The position numbers and the translations under genes were made by a program. Shown here piece after piece: positions 1 through 9,522 of a stretch of DNA of 64,000 nucleotides. Numbering within the stretch: position 1 is the stretch's first letter; each line of letters opens with the position of its first letter. Under the pieces are notes generated by a model, which had not been told where the DNA came from, searched no databases, and saw only the letters and a program-made list of their open reading frames with translations. This DNA comes from Scilla litardierei (Eukaryota; Streptophyta; Magnoliopsida; Asparagales; Asparagaceae): positions 800,535,610-800,599,609 of the forward strand of contig CM061142.1 of the NCBI GenBank assembly GCA_030789695.1, given 5' to 3'.

Positions 1-192
1 CACAAGGACAACGGCCATGCCACCGACGACTGCTGGCACCTGAAGAAGGACATCAACCAACTGATCAGCCGAGAGCACCTGAAGAATTTTGTCGATGCCT
101 CAAAGGCAACCCCCAGGGAGGGCACGTCAAGGCAAATGGACAAGGGGCAGAAAGTGAACGTCGTCCAGACCCCTCTGCGTGTAATCGAGTGA
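1..192 (+). CDS. gag: C-terminal end of a Ty3/gypsy gag (partial, 5' end outside window)
   Basis: Frame 1 is open from the first base to a TGA at 190-192. The peptide starts with a HKDNGHATDDCWHLKKDI stretch, the usual tail of plant Ty3 gag proteins just after the zinc-knuckle cysteine, followed by a basic, proline-containing end. Gag coats the element RNA and builds the virus-like particle in the cytoplasm. The frame stops without running into protease or reverse transcriptase, and no pol lies downstream before the minisatellite. The gag at 29309-30923 ends in the same way, so I read this as a gag-only element of the same type. Its partner is the antisense gene near 9523-11429. Confidence 0.8.
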   Translation, partial: HKDNGHATDDCWHLKKDINQLISREHLKNFVDASKATPREGTSRQMDKGQKVNVVQTPLRVIE

Positions 193-390
193 GGAGGTGG
201 GCCAATCGACCGTGGCCCCCCTCCCGGACAAGCTTTGCACGCCCACTGTTATCTTCCCTGCTTTTCTGTATTCCTTTCCGAATGTATCCCCAGTTTTTAT
301 TTTCAAGAATGAAGTGCAAGATCACACCAACAACTACATGTCTATCGAGATCTGACTCAACACTCCGCTGTGTCGAACCTCCTGGAGCGA
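193..390. other. non-coding spacer after gag
   Basis: About 200 bases between the gag stop and the first minisatellite monomer. I see no coding or structural signal beyond a pyrimidine-rich stretch. It probably belongs to the 3' untranslated part of the gag transcript. Confidence 0.4.
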
Positions 391-598
391 CCGTCAGGCT
401 GGGGGTAACTCTCGCAGCAGGCCGATCACTCAGATCGGCCGTAAGGCTGGGCAACTCCCCCAGCAGGCCGATCACTCGATCGACCGTAAGGCTGTGGGCA
501 ACTCCCCCAGAAGGCCAATCACTCGATTCGGCCGTAAGGCTGTGGGTAACTCCCTCAGCAGACCGATCACTTGATCGACCGTGAGGCTGGGGGCAACT
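391..598. repeat. hairpin minisatellite, left part (interrupted by copia element)
   Basis: About four and a half monomers of 45-48 bp. Each holds two short inverted repeats: CTGGGGG-CAACT-CCCCCAG and GGCCGAT-CACTCG-ATCGGCC, or variants. The array continues at 8335 after the copia insertion; the target duplication CAACT is the loop of the first hairpin. Confidence 0.85.
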
Positions 599-668
599 TG
601 TTGGATATGGAAGACGTTTGTACACCCTTGTGGGGGATGTACGAGGGAATACGGACCTCGAACGTCGC

Positions 669-888
669 GTACACGAAGTCGTGTACAAAGGGAATCTGTT
701 CCCTTGCGGAGAGGATCTCTGGATGAGTGTGAAAGTCGCATTATATATGCATAAGTGCATGCGACATATGGCTTATAAAGGGGGAATATCTTAAGCTTAT
801 GTTGTACCATGCATATGGTACAACTTAAGCTTATAATGTGCCATGTATCATGGTACACCTTAATTAAGTTGTTCCAAAGGAACAACTT
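669..888 (+). promoter_or_regulatory. cluster of five hairpins in the LTR U3
   Basis: Five consecutive inverted repeats: 669-686 (GTACACG/CGTGTAC), 690-703 (GGGAA/TTCCC), 793-832 (18-bp arms, one mismatch, loop GCAT), 838-858 (imperfect), 866-888 (10-bp perfect arms, loop AAA). The same cluster is in the 3' LTR. Confidence 0.75.
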
Positions 889-913
889 ACCCTAAAATAA
901 CTACCTTGGGGGC

Positions 914-920
914 TATAAAT
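914..920 (+). promoter_or_regulatory. LTR TATA box
   Basis: TATAAAT in a G-rich context about 25 bases downstream of the last hairpin. Position between hairpins and the R/U5-like pyrimidine-rich part fits the element's promoter. The same motif is at 8046-8052. Confidence 0.6.
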
Positions 921-1203
921 AAGACCCAAGGGTAAGCCATTTCTTACACCTTTTGCATGAAATTCATGCATGCAACTTCATCCTAGCGAAGCTCTGCAGA
1001 AATCCTTTCTCTTCCTCTTTCCAAGTTCTTAATCTAAAATAGAGATTTAGATTGTGGATTAGTAGCCTTACTCTGTTCGTGAGAAGACTCGATCCGTCGT
1101 GGCGAATCCGAAGGCAAAGTTCCGAGACTACCGTTCCGCATACGCAAGCGTAAGTCTCCACTTTAATTATCGATCCTAACTCTGTTTTGGCAGGATCCTA
1201 CAT

Positions 1204-1216
1204 TGGTATCGGAGCC
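1204..1216 (+). other. primer binding site, tRNA-Met type
   Basis: TGGTATCGGAGCC begins two bases after the LTR end. It differs by one base from the plant initiator tRNA-Met complement (TGGTATCAGAGCC). Confidence 0.85.
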
Positions 1217-1269
1217 ATATGGGTTCGCCCCGGTCAAACCACCGCCCCGTCGAAACTATGAACGAGTCG

Positions 1270-1406
1270 TTGTCTTTTTCACGAATGGGTCTCCTACTAT
1301 TACGGATATAGTAGGAACGCTTCGTGACGGAGAGAACGCAGCGGTTGTTCTTTTCACGTTAGGGTCTCCTATCATTACGGATATGGTAGGAACTCTCCGT
1401 GACGGG
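1270..1406 (+). repeat. two tandem hairpin units in the leader
   Basis: Two copies of about 69 bp. Each contains an inverted repeat around TTACGGATA (CTCCTACTAT against ATAGTAGGA in the first copy). They sit in the untranslated leader just after the primer site. Confidence 0.6.
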
Positions 1407-1689
1407 AAGAACCGACCGTTCACGTAGTATGTTATTTTTCATTTTTGGCACACGGCCATTAGGAAATAACTAATTTCTCGACGAACGGGTGCTTCATCGA
1501 CGAACGGGTGCTTCATCGAGGAAGATGATGGTAGTTATTTCCATCAGGTAAGAGGAAATTTGGTGCATGTGCACCATGGCCAAATGGGCTATGAAGGCCA
1601 TGCACCCCCCCACCCCAAGCGGAGGGGGTTGGCTACGGCCAATAACCACCGGCGACCACCCCATCAAGGGGGAGGAATGTGTGCGGCAA

Positions 1690-2105
1690 CCCCATTCAAA
1701 GGGGGTGGCCGGCCATGGCCAAAGGGGCCATGGCCGGCCAATGCCAAATGGGCTTGGCCATGACCGGCCATGGCCAAGCCATGGCCAGGCCGGCAGTGGC
1801 CGGCCATGGCCAGGCCGGCAATGGCCGGCCTTGGCCAAGGCCAGGCCGGCCCTGGCAGAGGCCAGGGCCGGCGCCCTGGCCTCGGCCAGGGCCTGGCCGG
1901 CCCTGGCAGGGGCCAGGGCCGGCTGGCCTGCCCTGGCAGAGGCCAGGGCCAATGCCCTGGCCTCGGCCAGGGCCTGGCCGGCCTTGGCCGGCCTCGGCCA
2001 GAGGCCCTGGCCGAGGGGGCCAAGGCCCCTGGCCGGCCAGGGCAGAGGCCCTGGCCGGCCCTTGGCCAAGCCCCGGCCAGGGCAGAGGCCCTGGCCGGGA
2101 AGAAG
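1690..2105. repeat. GGCC-rich minisatellite inside the copia leader
   Basis: More than 400 bases built almost only from GGCC, GGCCA and CCTGGC blocks, with an imperfect 80-bp period in the middle (for example near 1850 and 1931). All six frames are open because the composition excludes stop codons, so the long ORFs here are not genes. A separate 20-bp tandem pair (about 1477-1518) precedes it. Confidence 0.85.
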
Positions 2106-2324
2106 TTGCGACCAAAAATTGGTCGACCAATTTGGTGTTTTTGGTCGACCAATTCGGCAGAAGGCCTGGGTCGATTGCAAACTTGCCTACTGACCCATAC
2201 GGGGTGACAAAAGGCCTTGGTCAAAACTCGAATGTGCCGATTAGCCCATACGGGGCTAACCACAGTGCCGACTAGTTCATACGGGACTAACGTTTTAATG
2301 AAGTTTTTTTTAACTTGGGCTCTA

Positions 2325-2556
2325 CTCCTTGAAGACTAGCCATAGTGCTCTACTTCATGCGAGATTAGCTAAGTCATTGTGCTCTACTCTACGGAGATTA
2401 GCCAATGTACTTATGTAATTGTGCTCTACTCCTTGAAGATTAGCCGTAATGCTCTACTTCATGCGAGATTAGCCATGTCATTGTGCTATACTCCACGGAG
2501 ATTAGCCAATGAACTTATGACGTTGTGCTCTACTCTACGGAGATTAGCCAATGTAT
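2325..2556 (+). repeat. tandem repeats in copia leader
   Basis: Six or more imperfect copies of a roughly 35-bp unit with the core GTGCTCTACT...GATTAGCCA. Non-coding. Confidence 0.75.
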
Positions 2557-2587
2557 TTTAAATTCGTTTTGAAAAATACGTTTTCAA

Positions 2588-2900
2588 AAACGCTTTTCCG
2601 CTGCAAAGTACTATAAGAGTACTAACATTTGATAAAGTGAGGGAGAAATATTGAAAGTTACTCTAGATGGTGATTGGAAACATAGTGACCTTTCCGATTC
2701 TAGAGTAACATCTTCAATATTTTTCGAAAGTAACTTATCAAATACTCGTGTTTCCGCTGCTAGTACTATAAGAGTACTATTGTTTGATAAGTGATGGGGG
2801 AATATTGAAGGTTGTTCTAGATGGTGATTGGAATCATAGAGACCTTTTCGATTCTAGAACAACATCTTCAATATTTTTCGAAAGTAACTTATCAAATATA
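2588..2900 (+). repeat. two tandem 155-bp units, each a long hairpin
   Basis: Two copies of about 155 bp. Each holds a long inverted repeat (TTGAAGGTTGTTCTAGA against its near complement about 30 bases later in the second copy). They lie directly upstream of gag. Confidence 0.75.
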
Positions 2901-3050
2901 ATATAATTCCAAGTGGGATTTGAATTTTTAGAACTATCCAAATGGGATACTCTATTATCATTTCAAGTGGGAGTTATATTTTAAGAATTTTTATGCAATG
3001 TTTTGATCGAACCTTCGGTTTTGTGTTTTTTGCAGCATTTTAAAAGTAAA

Positions 3051-3974
3051 ATGTCTTCCGCTTCAAAGAATATCGTCGCTGAGTTAAACAAAGGTGAAAA
3101 ACTCAACGGCGATAATTACAAACTTTGGTCCATTAAGATACAATACGTTTTAGAGGAGCAAGAAGTGCTCGAAACTCTAAAGAACGTAATGATTGAACCC
3201 GAGTTGGGCACTACGGCCCAACACAGACGAGACAAGGAAGCTTTTGATGCTTGGTCTCGGAAGAATAAGATAGCGCGCATTACGTTATTAAGCAGTATGG
3301 CTGATGACATAATGCGCATCTTCCGAGAATATGACCTAGCCATGGACATATGGTCCAAGCTAGAGGAGAAGTTCGGTGGCACATCGGTGTCCAAACTTCG
3401 CGCCTTAACTATAAAGTTCGATACATATAAGAAACGTCCAGATCATTCCATGGGGAAACATCTGCGACATATGGCGAACCTTATCTCAGAGTTAAAGGAC
3501 GCAGGTCATGTGCTCACGGATGAGCAACAAATCCAAGCAATCATACGTTCCCTACCAAATGGGTGGGATCAGATGAAGATGCATCTCACTCATAATGAGA
3601 GCATCAAGACCTTCAACGATGTTTCCAAGCACCTCGAATTAGAGGAAGAGCGGCTTGCGGCTGCCAAGCCAAGTGCAGAAGTGCACATGGTTGCTAGTTC
3701 CTCACACGGGGGAAAGAAACGTAAAGATCGTTCGAAGTCTTCTAATGAACGTAATAAGCAACCTGAGTCCACCAAGGAACCCAAACATAAGGGTGGGCAC
3801 AAGAAATGGCACAAGAAGAAAGACTTGAAAAGGATCAAGTGCTTCAAGTGCAACAGGCTCGGTCACTATGCTCGTTCGTGTACGAGTGGAAGTGACGAGG
3901 TAACTTGTAATACTAGTTACATATGTGTTTCTAGTTCACTATTTCTTGTGGAATCTAATCCATTTTTTGGATAA
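3051..3974 (+). CDS. gag: copia gag polyprotein (nucleocapsid)
   Basis: The ATG at 3051 opens a 307-codon frame; the open frame reaches further upstream without a better start. The N-terminus (MSSASKNIVAELNKGEKLNG) and the DNYKLW motif match the copia gag family (DUF4219/UBN2). A basic linker precedes a clean zinc knuckle CFKCNRLGHYARSC near residue 280, which binds the element RNA. The frame closes with TAA at 3972 just as the protease motif DSGTTDH begins in the -1 frame, so gag and pol are out of frame by one base. A run of six T at 3963-3968 sits at the junction. Confidence 0.88.
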   Translation: MSSASKNIVAELNKGEKLNGDNYKLWSIKIQYVLEEQEVLETLKNVMIEPELGTTAQHRRDKEAFDAWSRKNKIARITLLSSMADDIMRIFREYDLAMDIWSKLEEKFGGTSVSKLRALTIKFDTYKKRPDHSMGKHLRHMANLISELKDAGHVLTDEQQIQAIIRSLPNGWDQMKMHLTHNESIKTFNDVSKHLELEEERLAAAKPSAEVHMVASSSHGGKKRKDRSKSSNERNKQPESTKEPKHKGGHKKWHKKKDLKRIKCFKCNRLGHYARSCTSGSDEVTCNTSYICVSSSLFLVESNPFFG

Positions 3975-6686
3975 TTGATTCAGGTACCACCGACCACATA
4001 GCAAAGGACAGACGGTCCTTCGTGGAGTATCACCGGATACCCCAAGGAATGAAGTGGATCAATGTAGGAAACAACACACGTGTTGAAGTGAAAGGCGTTG
4101 GGACTCGCAAGCTAGTCTTGGACAACGGCCGCACTTTCCTACTTCATGATGTTCTCTTCATTCCATATATTCAAAGGAATATTATAACTGTGGTCAATTT
4201 AATGGGTCTTGGTTATAGCTGGTTCCTTCATGAATGTAATATGGACCTATTTTGTAATAATAATTCCTTTATTGGTTCTGGGTTATGTATTTAAAGGATT
4301 CATTGTAATAAGTACAATGTATGATTTCTCATTTCCTTGTGACAAATTCTTTGACTAATGAGTCTAATATAATTTGTTGGCACTCAAGGCTTGGTCTTAT
4401 TGGACCAACGCGTATGGATAGACTTGCCAAACGTGGCCTTCTATCCAATGTTTCAAAGGTTGAAATGTCGACCTGCGAACATTGCCTTGTAGGGAAATCT
4501 TGTCGCAAGCCGTTTGGAACCGGCACAAGGGCCAAGGTTCCATTACAGCTTATCCATTCGGACATATGTGGTCCGATGAATGTCAAGACAAGACGCGGGA
4601 AGTCCTATTTCATCACTTTTAATTGATGATTTCACCCGATTCGGTCATATCTATTTGATATCCCACAAAAGTGAAAGCACTAAACCTGCTTTAAAAACTA
4701 TATGAGTTTAGTGGAGAATCAATTAGATCGCAAGATTAAGGTCGTGCGAACCGATAGGGGTGGTGAATATCAATCAACAAGTTTAAAGGAACTTTGTGAT
4801 GAAAAAGGCATAGTACATCAGGTAACTATGCCTTATACTCCTCAACAAATTGGTGTTGCAGAAAGGAGGTATAGGACTTTAATGAAAAATGGTCCGTTCA
4901 ATGATGGCGCAAGCTAACTTGCCAATCACCTTTTGGGGTGATGCATTATTGACAACCGTTTTCATTTTAAACTGCGTACCCTCGAAATCAGTTAGCTCCA
5001 CTCCTTATGAGTTGTGGAACCAAAGGTCTCCTGACTTAAACATTTTTACCTTGAGTTTGTGCATTCAACGCACATATTTCCTCCCATAAGCATGGCAAAC
5101 TTGGGCCATGGAGAAGGAAATGTATCTTTAAACGATACGCATAAAACTCCAAAGGTTATGTTTTTGTTAGTCAGGAAGACAATGGTGTGCTAATTGAGTT
5201 TGAGTCGAGGGATGTCATTTTCTTGGAAAACGAGTTTCTAAGACAGGGCGAGATAAGTCAGGACTTCTCTCTATTTTGAGATTTATGATCAAAAAGGATT
5301 ACCTCATTCGAGTGGGAGAAATTCTTGGTGAAAACGAAAATTCTTTTTAACCTTCACCAATGGATTATACGAATGACGATTATCCTATTCCATACGGGAA
5401 TAATGATCCAAGTGGGAGCAATTCTAACAACATTTCAAGTGGGAGTGATATTAGAATTGATCTAAATTCGAGTCAACAAGGACTTGAAGAATCTCAAATA
5501 TGCCGCATCATGCCCTGCAAAAGACAAATGGATGGAAGCGATGAAGGAGGAATTGAAATCCATGAAAGTTAACCAAGTCTGGGACTTAGTTAACTCACCC
5601 AGAGGACATAGAACAATTGGGAACAAATGGGTTCTCAAGATCAAGCATAAGGCTGATGGCTCTATAGATAGATATAAAGCTCGCCTTGTCGCGAAAGGTT
5701 TTACGCAACAGGAAGGGATATACTACAAAGAAAACTTCTCACCTGTTGTGCGTTTTACCTTGATTCGCATGATTCTGGCAATGGTAGCTTGCTTATACCT
5801 CGAATTACATCAGATGGATGTAAAGACTGCCTTTCTCAATGGAGAATTGGACGAGGAGATCTATATGGAACAACCAACAAGGTTTGTAAAAGAAGGAAAC
5901 GAACATAAGGTTTGTAAACTTCGTAAGTCCATATATGGTCTTAAATAATCCTCGAGGCAATGGTATATACGATTTCAAGAAGTTGTCTTATCAAATGGAT
6001 TTTTTCCATGCTTGATGAAGATAACTGAGTATATATCAAGAGGATTAAAAGCAAGTATATTATCATGTCTCTATATGTAGATGACATTTTAATAGCCAGA
6101 AATGACAAGGGCTTTGTGATGAGTATCAAGGCTTGGCTTTCATCAGTATTTGAGATGAAAGGCATAGGAAAAGCCGCATATATCCTTGGAGTTAAGATTT
6201 CAAGGAATCGTTCGAAGAAACTTCTTTCTCTTTCACAGGAGACTTATATAAAGAAGGTTCTAGAACGATTTAATATGCAAGACTGCAAGTCCATTGATAT
6301 TCATATAAGCATATGCGATAATTTATATCTGGAATCGTGTCCAAAGAACCAAAAAGGAAAATGAAATTATGGAAAAAGTTCCATATTCCAGTGCAGTTGA
6401 TAGTCTTATGTACGCTATGGTGTGTACGAGACCGGACATCTGTTTTGCCGTTGGAAATGGTAAGCTGTTACCAATCCAACCCAGGGCAAGAACACTGGAA
6501 AGCGGTTAAGAGGATAATGCAGTATCTTAAAGGAACTGCAGGTTTGTAAAAGACTATGATAAAACCAAGAGGGTAGACATAAGGTACATATCTACGCATG
6601 AGATGATAGAGGATCAGCTTACGAAAGCGATCCCCAGAAATGTGTTTTATAAACACTTATCATCCCAAGGATTGCGTATGAGCTGA
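3968..6686 (+). pseudogene. pol: copia pol, broken (protease, integrase, RT, RNase H remnant)
   Basis: Pieces lie in different frames in canonical copia order. The aspartic protease motif DSGTTDH is near 3976. The pre-integrase zinc region with CEHCLVGKSCRKPF is in 4321-4626, leading to HSDICGP, the first catalytic Asp of integrase. The second Asp (RTDRGGEY) and the Glu region (TPQQIGVAE) are in 4702-4917. RT runs from about 5484 with [10 protein letters not shown] and, after a stop near 5946, YVDDIL near 6074. After LKGTAGL near 6545 the sequence jumps to the last 30 residues of pol, ending TGA at 6686, so nearly all of RNase H is deleted. At least six frameshifts or stops; no functional pol can be made. 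Confidence 0.9.
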
Positions 6687-7718
6687 GTTGTACCAATATA
6701 TATTCCCATGTCTAAGAAAGATCAAATTTAATAAAAGAATAAGTTCTTTTTCAAACATTGCATATGAATTTCTTAAGAAATGTTTGTGTACATTTTTGAA
6801 ATCTCAGCTGAATTGTGTGTATGTCGGACAGATAAAGGTTGGCTCTCTCACATGAGCAACCGCCTTATCTTATCAGATGGATAAGATAGAGATGAGACTA
6901 GTTTAAAGTCAAAATCATTAGACGAATGATTTAGAGTCATGACTTTAACAAGATAGTCGAATGAAAGATCTGCATCATATGGATGCTTACAAAAGATCTG
7001 AGATCTGTATCACAAGGATATAAAGATCTCATTGGATTTTTTAATCCTATCTGTCTTATGCAGGATGAGAGTCCGGGAATATTTCCTGAGTAGTAAGGGG
7101 ACTCAAAAGATAGGCACTGTGGTGTCTGATCTTTTCATCCGTACAACATCATTAAGACATACTCTCCCTGGGAAAGGAGTGATGTTGTAATACGTGTTCA
7201 TATCACGTATGCATTTCGACCACTGAGTTAGTAGCAATAGTGTTTGCTATTATGTGAGACTCAAAGGCCATACGGGTCTTAACTCTTACCCTCAAGGACT
7301 CCAATTGGTTCCTTTAGATTTGACGAGATGATCGCTATCTTAGCGTGTTACTTATGGGCTATGGTAATTCGGCTCGGCGGGGCACGTTAGAAAAGCGAAT
7401 CAAGTCAAGATCAGAAGGTTCGCAAGAAGAGGAAGATTGATTTCATATTCGCATTTGGACTTTAATGATTCAAAGCTGGCCAGCCAATTGTAATCCAGAT
7501 GGGATTCAATTGTTGAATATAAAGTATAAGAAATGCGAAGAAATAATCTAGGGTAAAGCATGCGTTGAACTACTCAACTTTGCACCTTCGAGGTCGTTGT
7601 GTATCTCTAACAAGTGCACAACAACAGACTCTACGCGCATGACGGTCGCACGGTCTATTTCTCGGTATGATAGATGAAAGAACTAAGGGAAAGACGTTCT
7701 CTTACAATCCCCTCAAGT
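6687..7718 (+). other. 1-kb non-coding 3' internal region of copia element 1
   Basis: Between the pol stop and the purine tract. No frame longer than chance. Some short inverted repeats (for example TTATCTTATC near 6865 against GATAAGAT). Long 3' untranslated tails of this kind occur in several plant copia lineages. Confidence 0.6.
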
Positions 7719-7730
7719 GTGAGTGGGAGA
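7719..7730 (+). other. polypurine tract of copia element 1
   Basis: GTGAGTGGGAGA directly before the 3' LTR. It primes plus-strand DNA synthesis. Confidence 0.8.
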
Positions 7731-8334
7731 TGTTGGATATGGAAGACGTTTGTACACCCTTGTGGGGGATGTACGAGGGAATACGGACCTCGAACGTCGC
7801 GTACACGAAGTCGTGTACAAAGGGAATCTGTTCCCTTGCGGAGAGGATCTCTGGATGAGTGGGAAAGTCGCATTATATATGCATAAGTGCATGCGACATA
7901 TGGCTTATAAAGGGGGAATATCTTAAGCTTATGTTGTACCATGCATATGGTACAACTTAAGCTTATAATGTGCCATGTATCATGGTACACCTTAATTAAG
8001 TTGTTCCAAAGGAACAACTTACCCTAAAATAACTACCTTGGGGGCTATAAATAAGACCCAAGGGTAAGCCATTTCTTACACCTTTTGCATGAAATTCATG
8101 CATGCAACTTCATCCTAGCGAAGCTCTGCAGAAATCCTTTCTCTTCCTCTTTCCAAGTTCTTAATCTAAAATAGAGATTTAGATTGTGGATTAGTAGCCT
8201 TACTCCGTTCGTGAGAAGACTCGATCCGTCGTGGCGAATCCGAAGGCAAAGTTCCGAGACTACCGTTCCGCATACGCAAGCGTAAGTCTCCACTTTAATT
8301 ATCGATCCTAACTCTGTTTTGGCAGGATCCTACA
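7731..8334 (+). repeat. 3' LTR of copia element 1
   Basis: 604 bp, near-identical to 599-1202; followed by the target duplication CAACT at 8335-8339. Confidence 0.95.
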
Positions 8335-9030
8335 CAACTCCCCCAGCAGGTCGATCATTCAATCGACCATAAGGATAGGGGCAACTCCCCCAGCATGCGA
8401 TCATTCGGTCGGCCGTGAGTCTGGGGTAGCTCCCCCAGCAAGCCGACCGACTCGTCGACCGTCAGGCTGGGGGCAACTCTCCCAGCAGATCGACATCACA
8501 TCGACCATAAGGCTGGGGCAACTCCCCCAGCAGGCCGATCACTCGGTCGGCCGTGAGTCTGAGGGTAGCTCCCCCAGCAAGCCGACCGACTCGTCGACTG
8601 TCAGGCTGGGGCAACTCCCCCAGCAGATCGATATCACATCGAACATAAGTCTGGGTGCAACTCCCCAGCAGGCCGATCACTCGATCGGCCGTGAGTCTGG
8701 GGGTAGCCCAGTAAGCCGACCGACCCGTCGACCGTCAGGCTGGGTGCAACTTCCCCAGCAAATCGACATTGCATCGACCCTAAGGCTGGGGGCAACTCTC
8801 CCAGTGGGTCGCTCCCAAACCGGCCATAAGGCTGGGGGCAACTCCCCCAGCAGGTCGGTCCCAAACCGACCATAAGGCTGGAGGCAACTCCCCTAGCAGG
8901 TCGGTCCTAAACCGGCCATAAGGCTGGGGGGCAACTCCCCCGGCAGGTCGGTCATAAACCGACCATAAGGCTGGGGCAACTCCCCCAACAGGTCGGCCCT
9001 AATACGACCATGAGGCCGAAGGCAACCCCC
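8335..9030. repeat. hairpin minisatellite, right part
   Basis: About 14-15 monomers of 43-48 bp continuing the array at 391-598. Three monomer variants alternate between about 8380 and 8790, giving a higher-order period near 137 bp. Monomers keep the CTGGGGG/CCCCCAG stem. The second stem changes in a paired way: GGCCGAT/ATCGGCC in some, GGTCGG/CCGACC in others. The array separates the sense gag from the antisense gene. Confidence 0.85.
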
Positions 9031-9522
9031 GGCAGAGTGACCGTGGACCGCCACGAAGGGCCAAGGACGATCCACTCAGTGGATACCTCCTGCAGGTCAA
9101 GTCAGCGAACAACCCAAACTTAAGCAACGAGAAGGGGGCAGAACCAAACCAGATCAAAGGCAATTCTGAAAGCGCAAAAATGATGGTGACACAGAAGAAA
9201 AGAAAAATCAATTTCAACAAAAATGTTTCTTCTTACAGTTTGATCAAAAAAAGAGAAGAACAAAAAAGGGGCCGCTCCGCCTATGACGCAGGAGCTCGCA
9301 AGGAGGCATCCTCTGGTGCCTCATCTCCTCCGGAACCCGTAGGATGCCCAGGGAAACCAGAGAATGGGGAACCCTCCTCCGGACCCGCTCCTCGAATGCT
9401 AGGAACCCCTACCGGAAGGACCTCACAATCTTCGAAGCCAAAATGCCCTCGTATGTCCAGAACCCCTCCCAGAGGGACTCTGCGATCCTTGGGGCCAGGA
9501 CATCCTCATAACCCCTCTGGAC
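9031..9522 (-). other. 3' tail of the antisense gene and spacer
   Basis: Between the minisatellite and the coiled-coil exon. On the minus strand a degraded continuation of the gene seems to run to about 9300, followed by T-rich sequence that could be its 3' untranslated region. No other gene seen. Confidence 0.4.

Larger units (their letters stand above)
599..1202 (+). repeat. 5' LTR of copia element 1
   Basis: 604 bp, TG...CA, identical to 7731-8334 except for two substitutions found by reading the copies side by side (near 730 and near 1073). Carries a hairpin cluster and a TATA box. Confidence 0.95.
599..8334 (+). mobile_element. complete Ty1/copia LTR retrotransposon, 7.7 kb, defective pol
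   Basis: Two 604-bp LTRs (599-1202, 7731-8334) begin TG and end CA and are flanked by the 5-bp duplication CAACT (594-598, 8335-8339). A tRNA-Met primer site follows the left LTR and a purine tract precedes the right one. Gag and pol are in copia order (gag, protease, integrase, RT). The pol is broken by frameshifts and stops and has lost most of RNase H. Lineage is uncertain; the gag (UBN2 type) and 1-kb 3' non-coding tail resemble TNT1-94-like plant elements. It inserted into the minisatellite of the gag-only gypsy element. Confidence 0.95.

Noticed and set aside
1494..2275. Overlapping long ORFs on both strands, rich in Ala, Gly, Pro, Arg
   Set aside because: All frames are open because the GGCC satellite lacks stop codons; products are low complexity and mirror each other.
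391..9030. CRISPR or centromeric satellite reading of the hairpin array
   Set aside because: Monomers are 43-48 bp without spacers and lie within a gypsy element between gag and its antisense gene.
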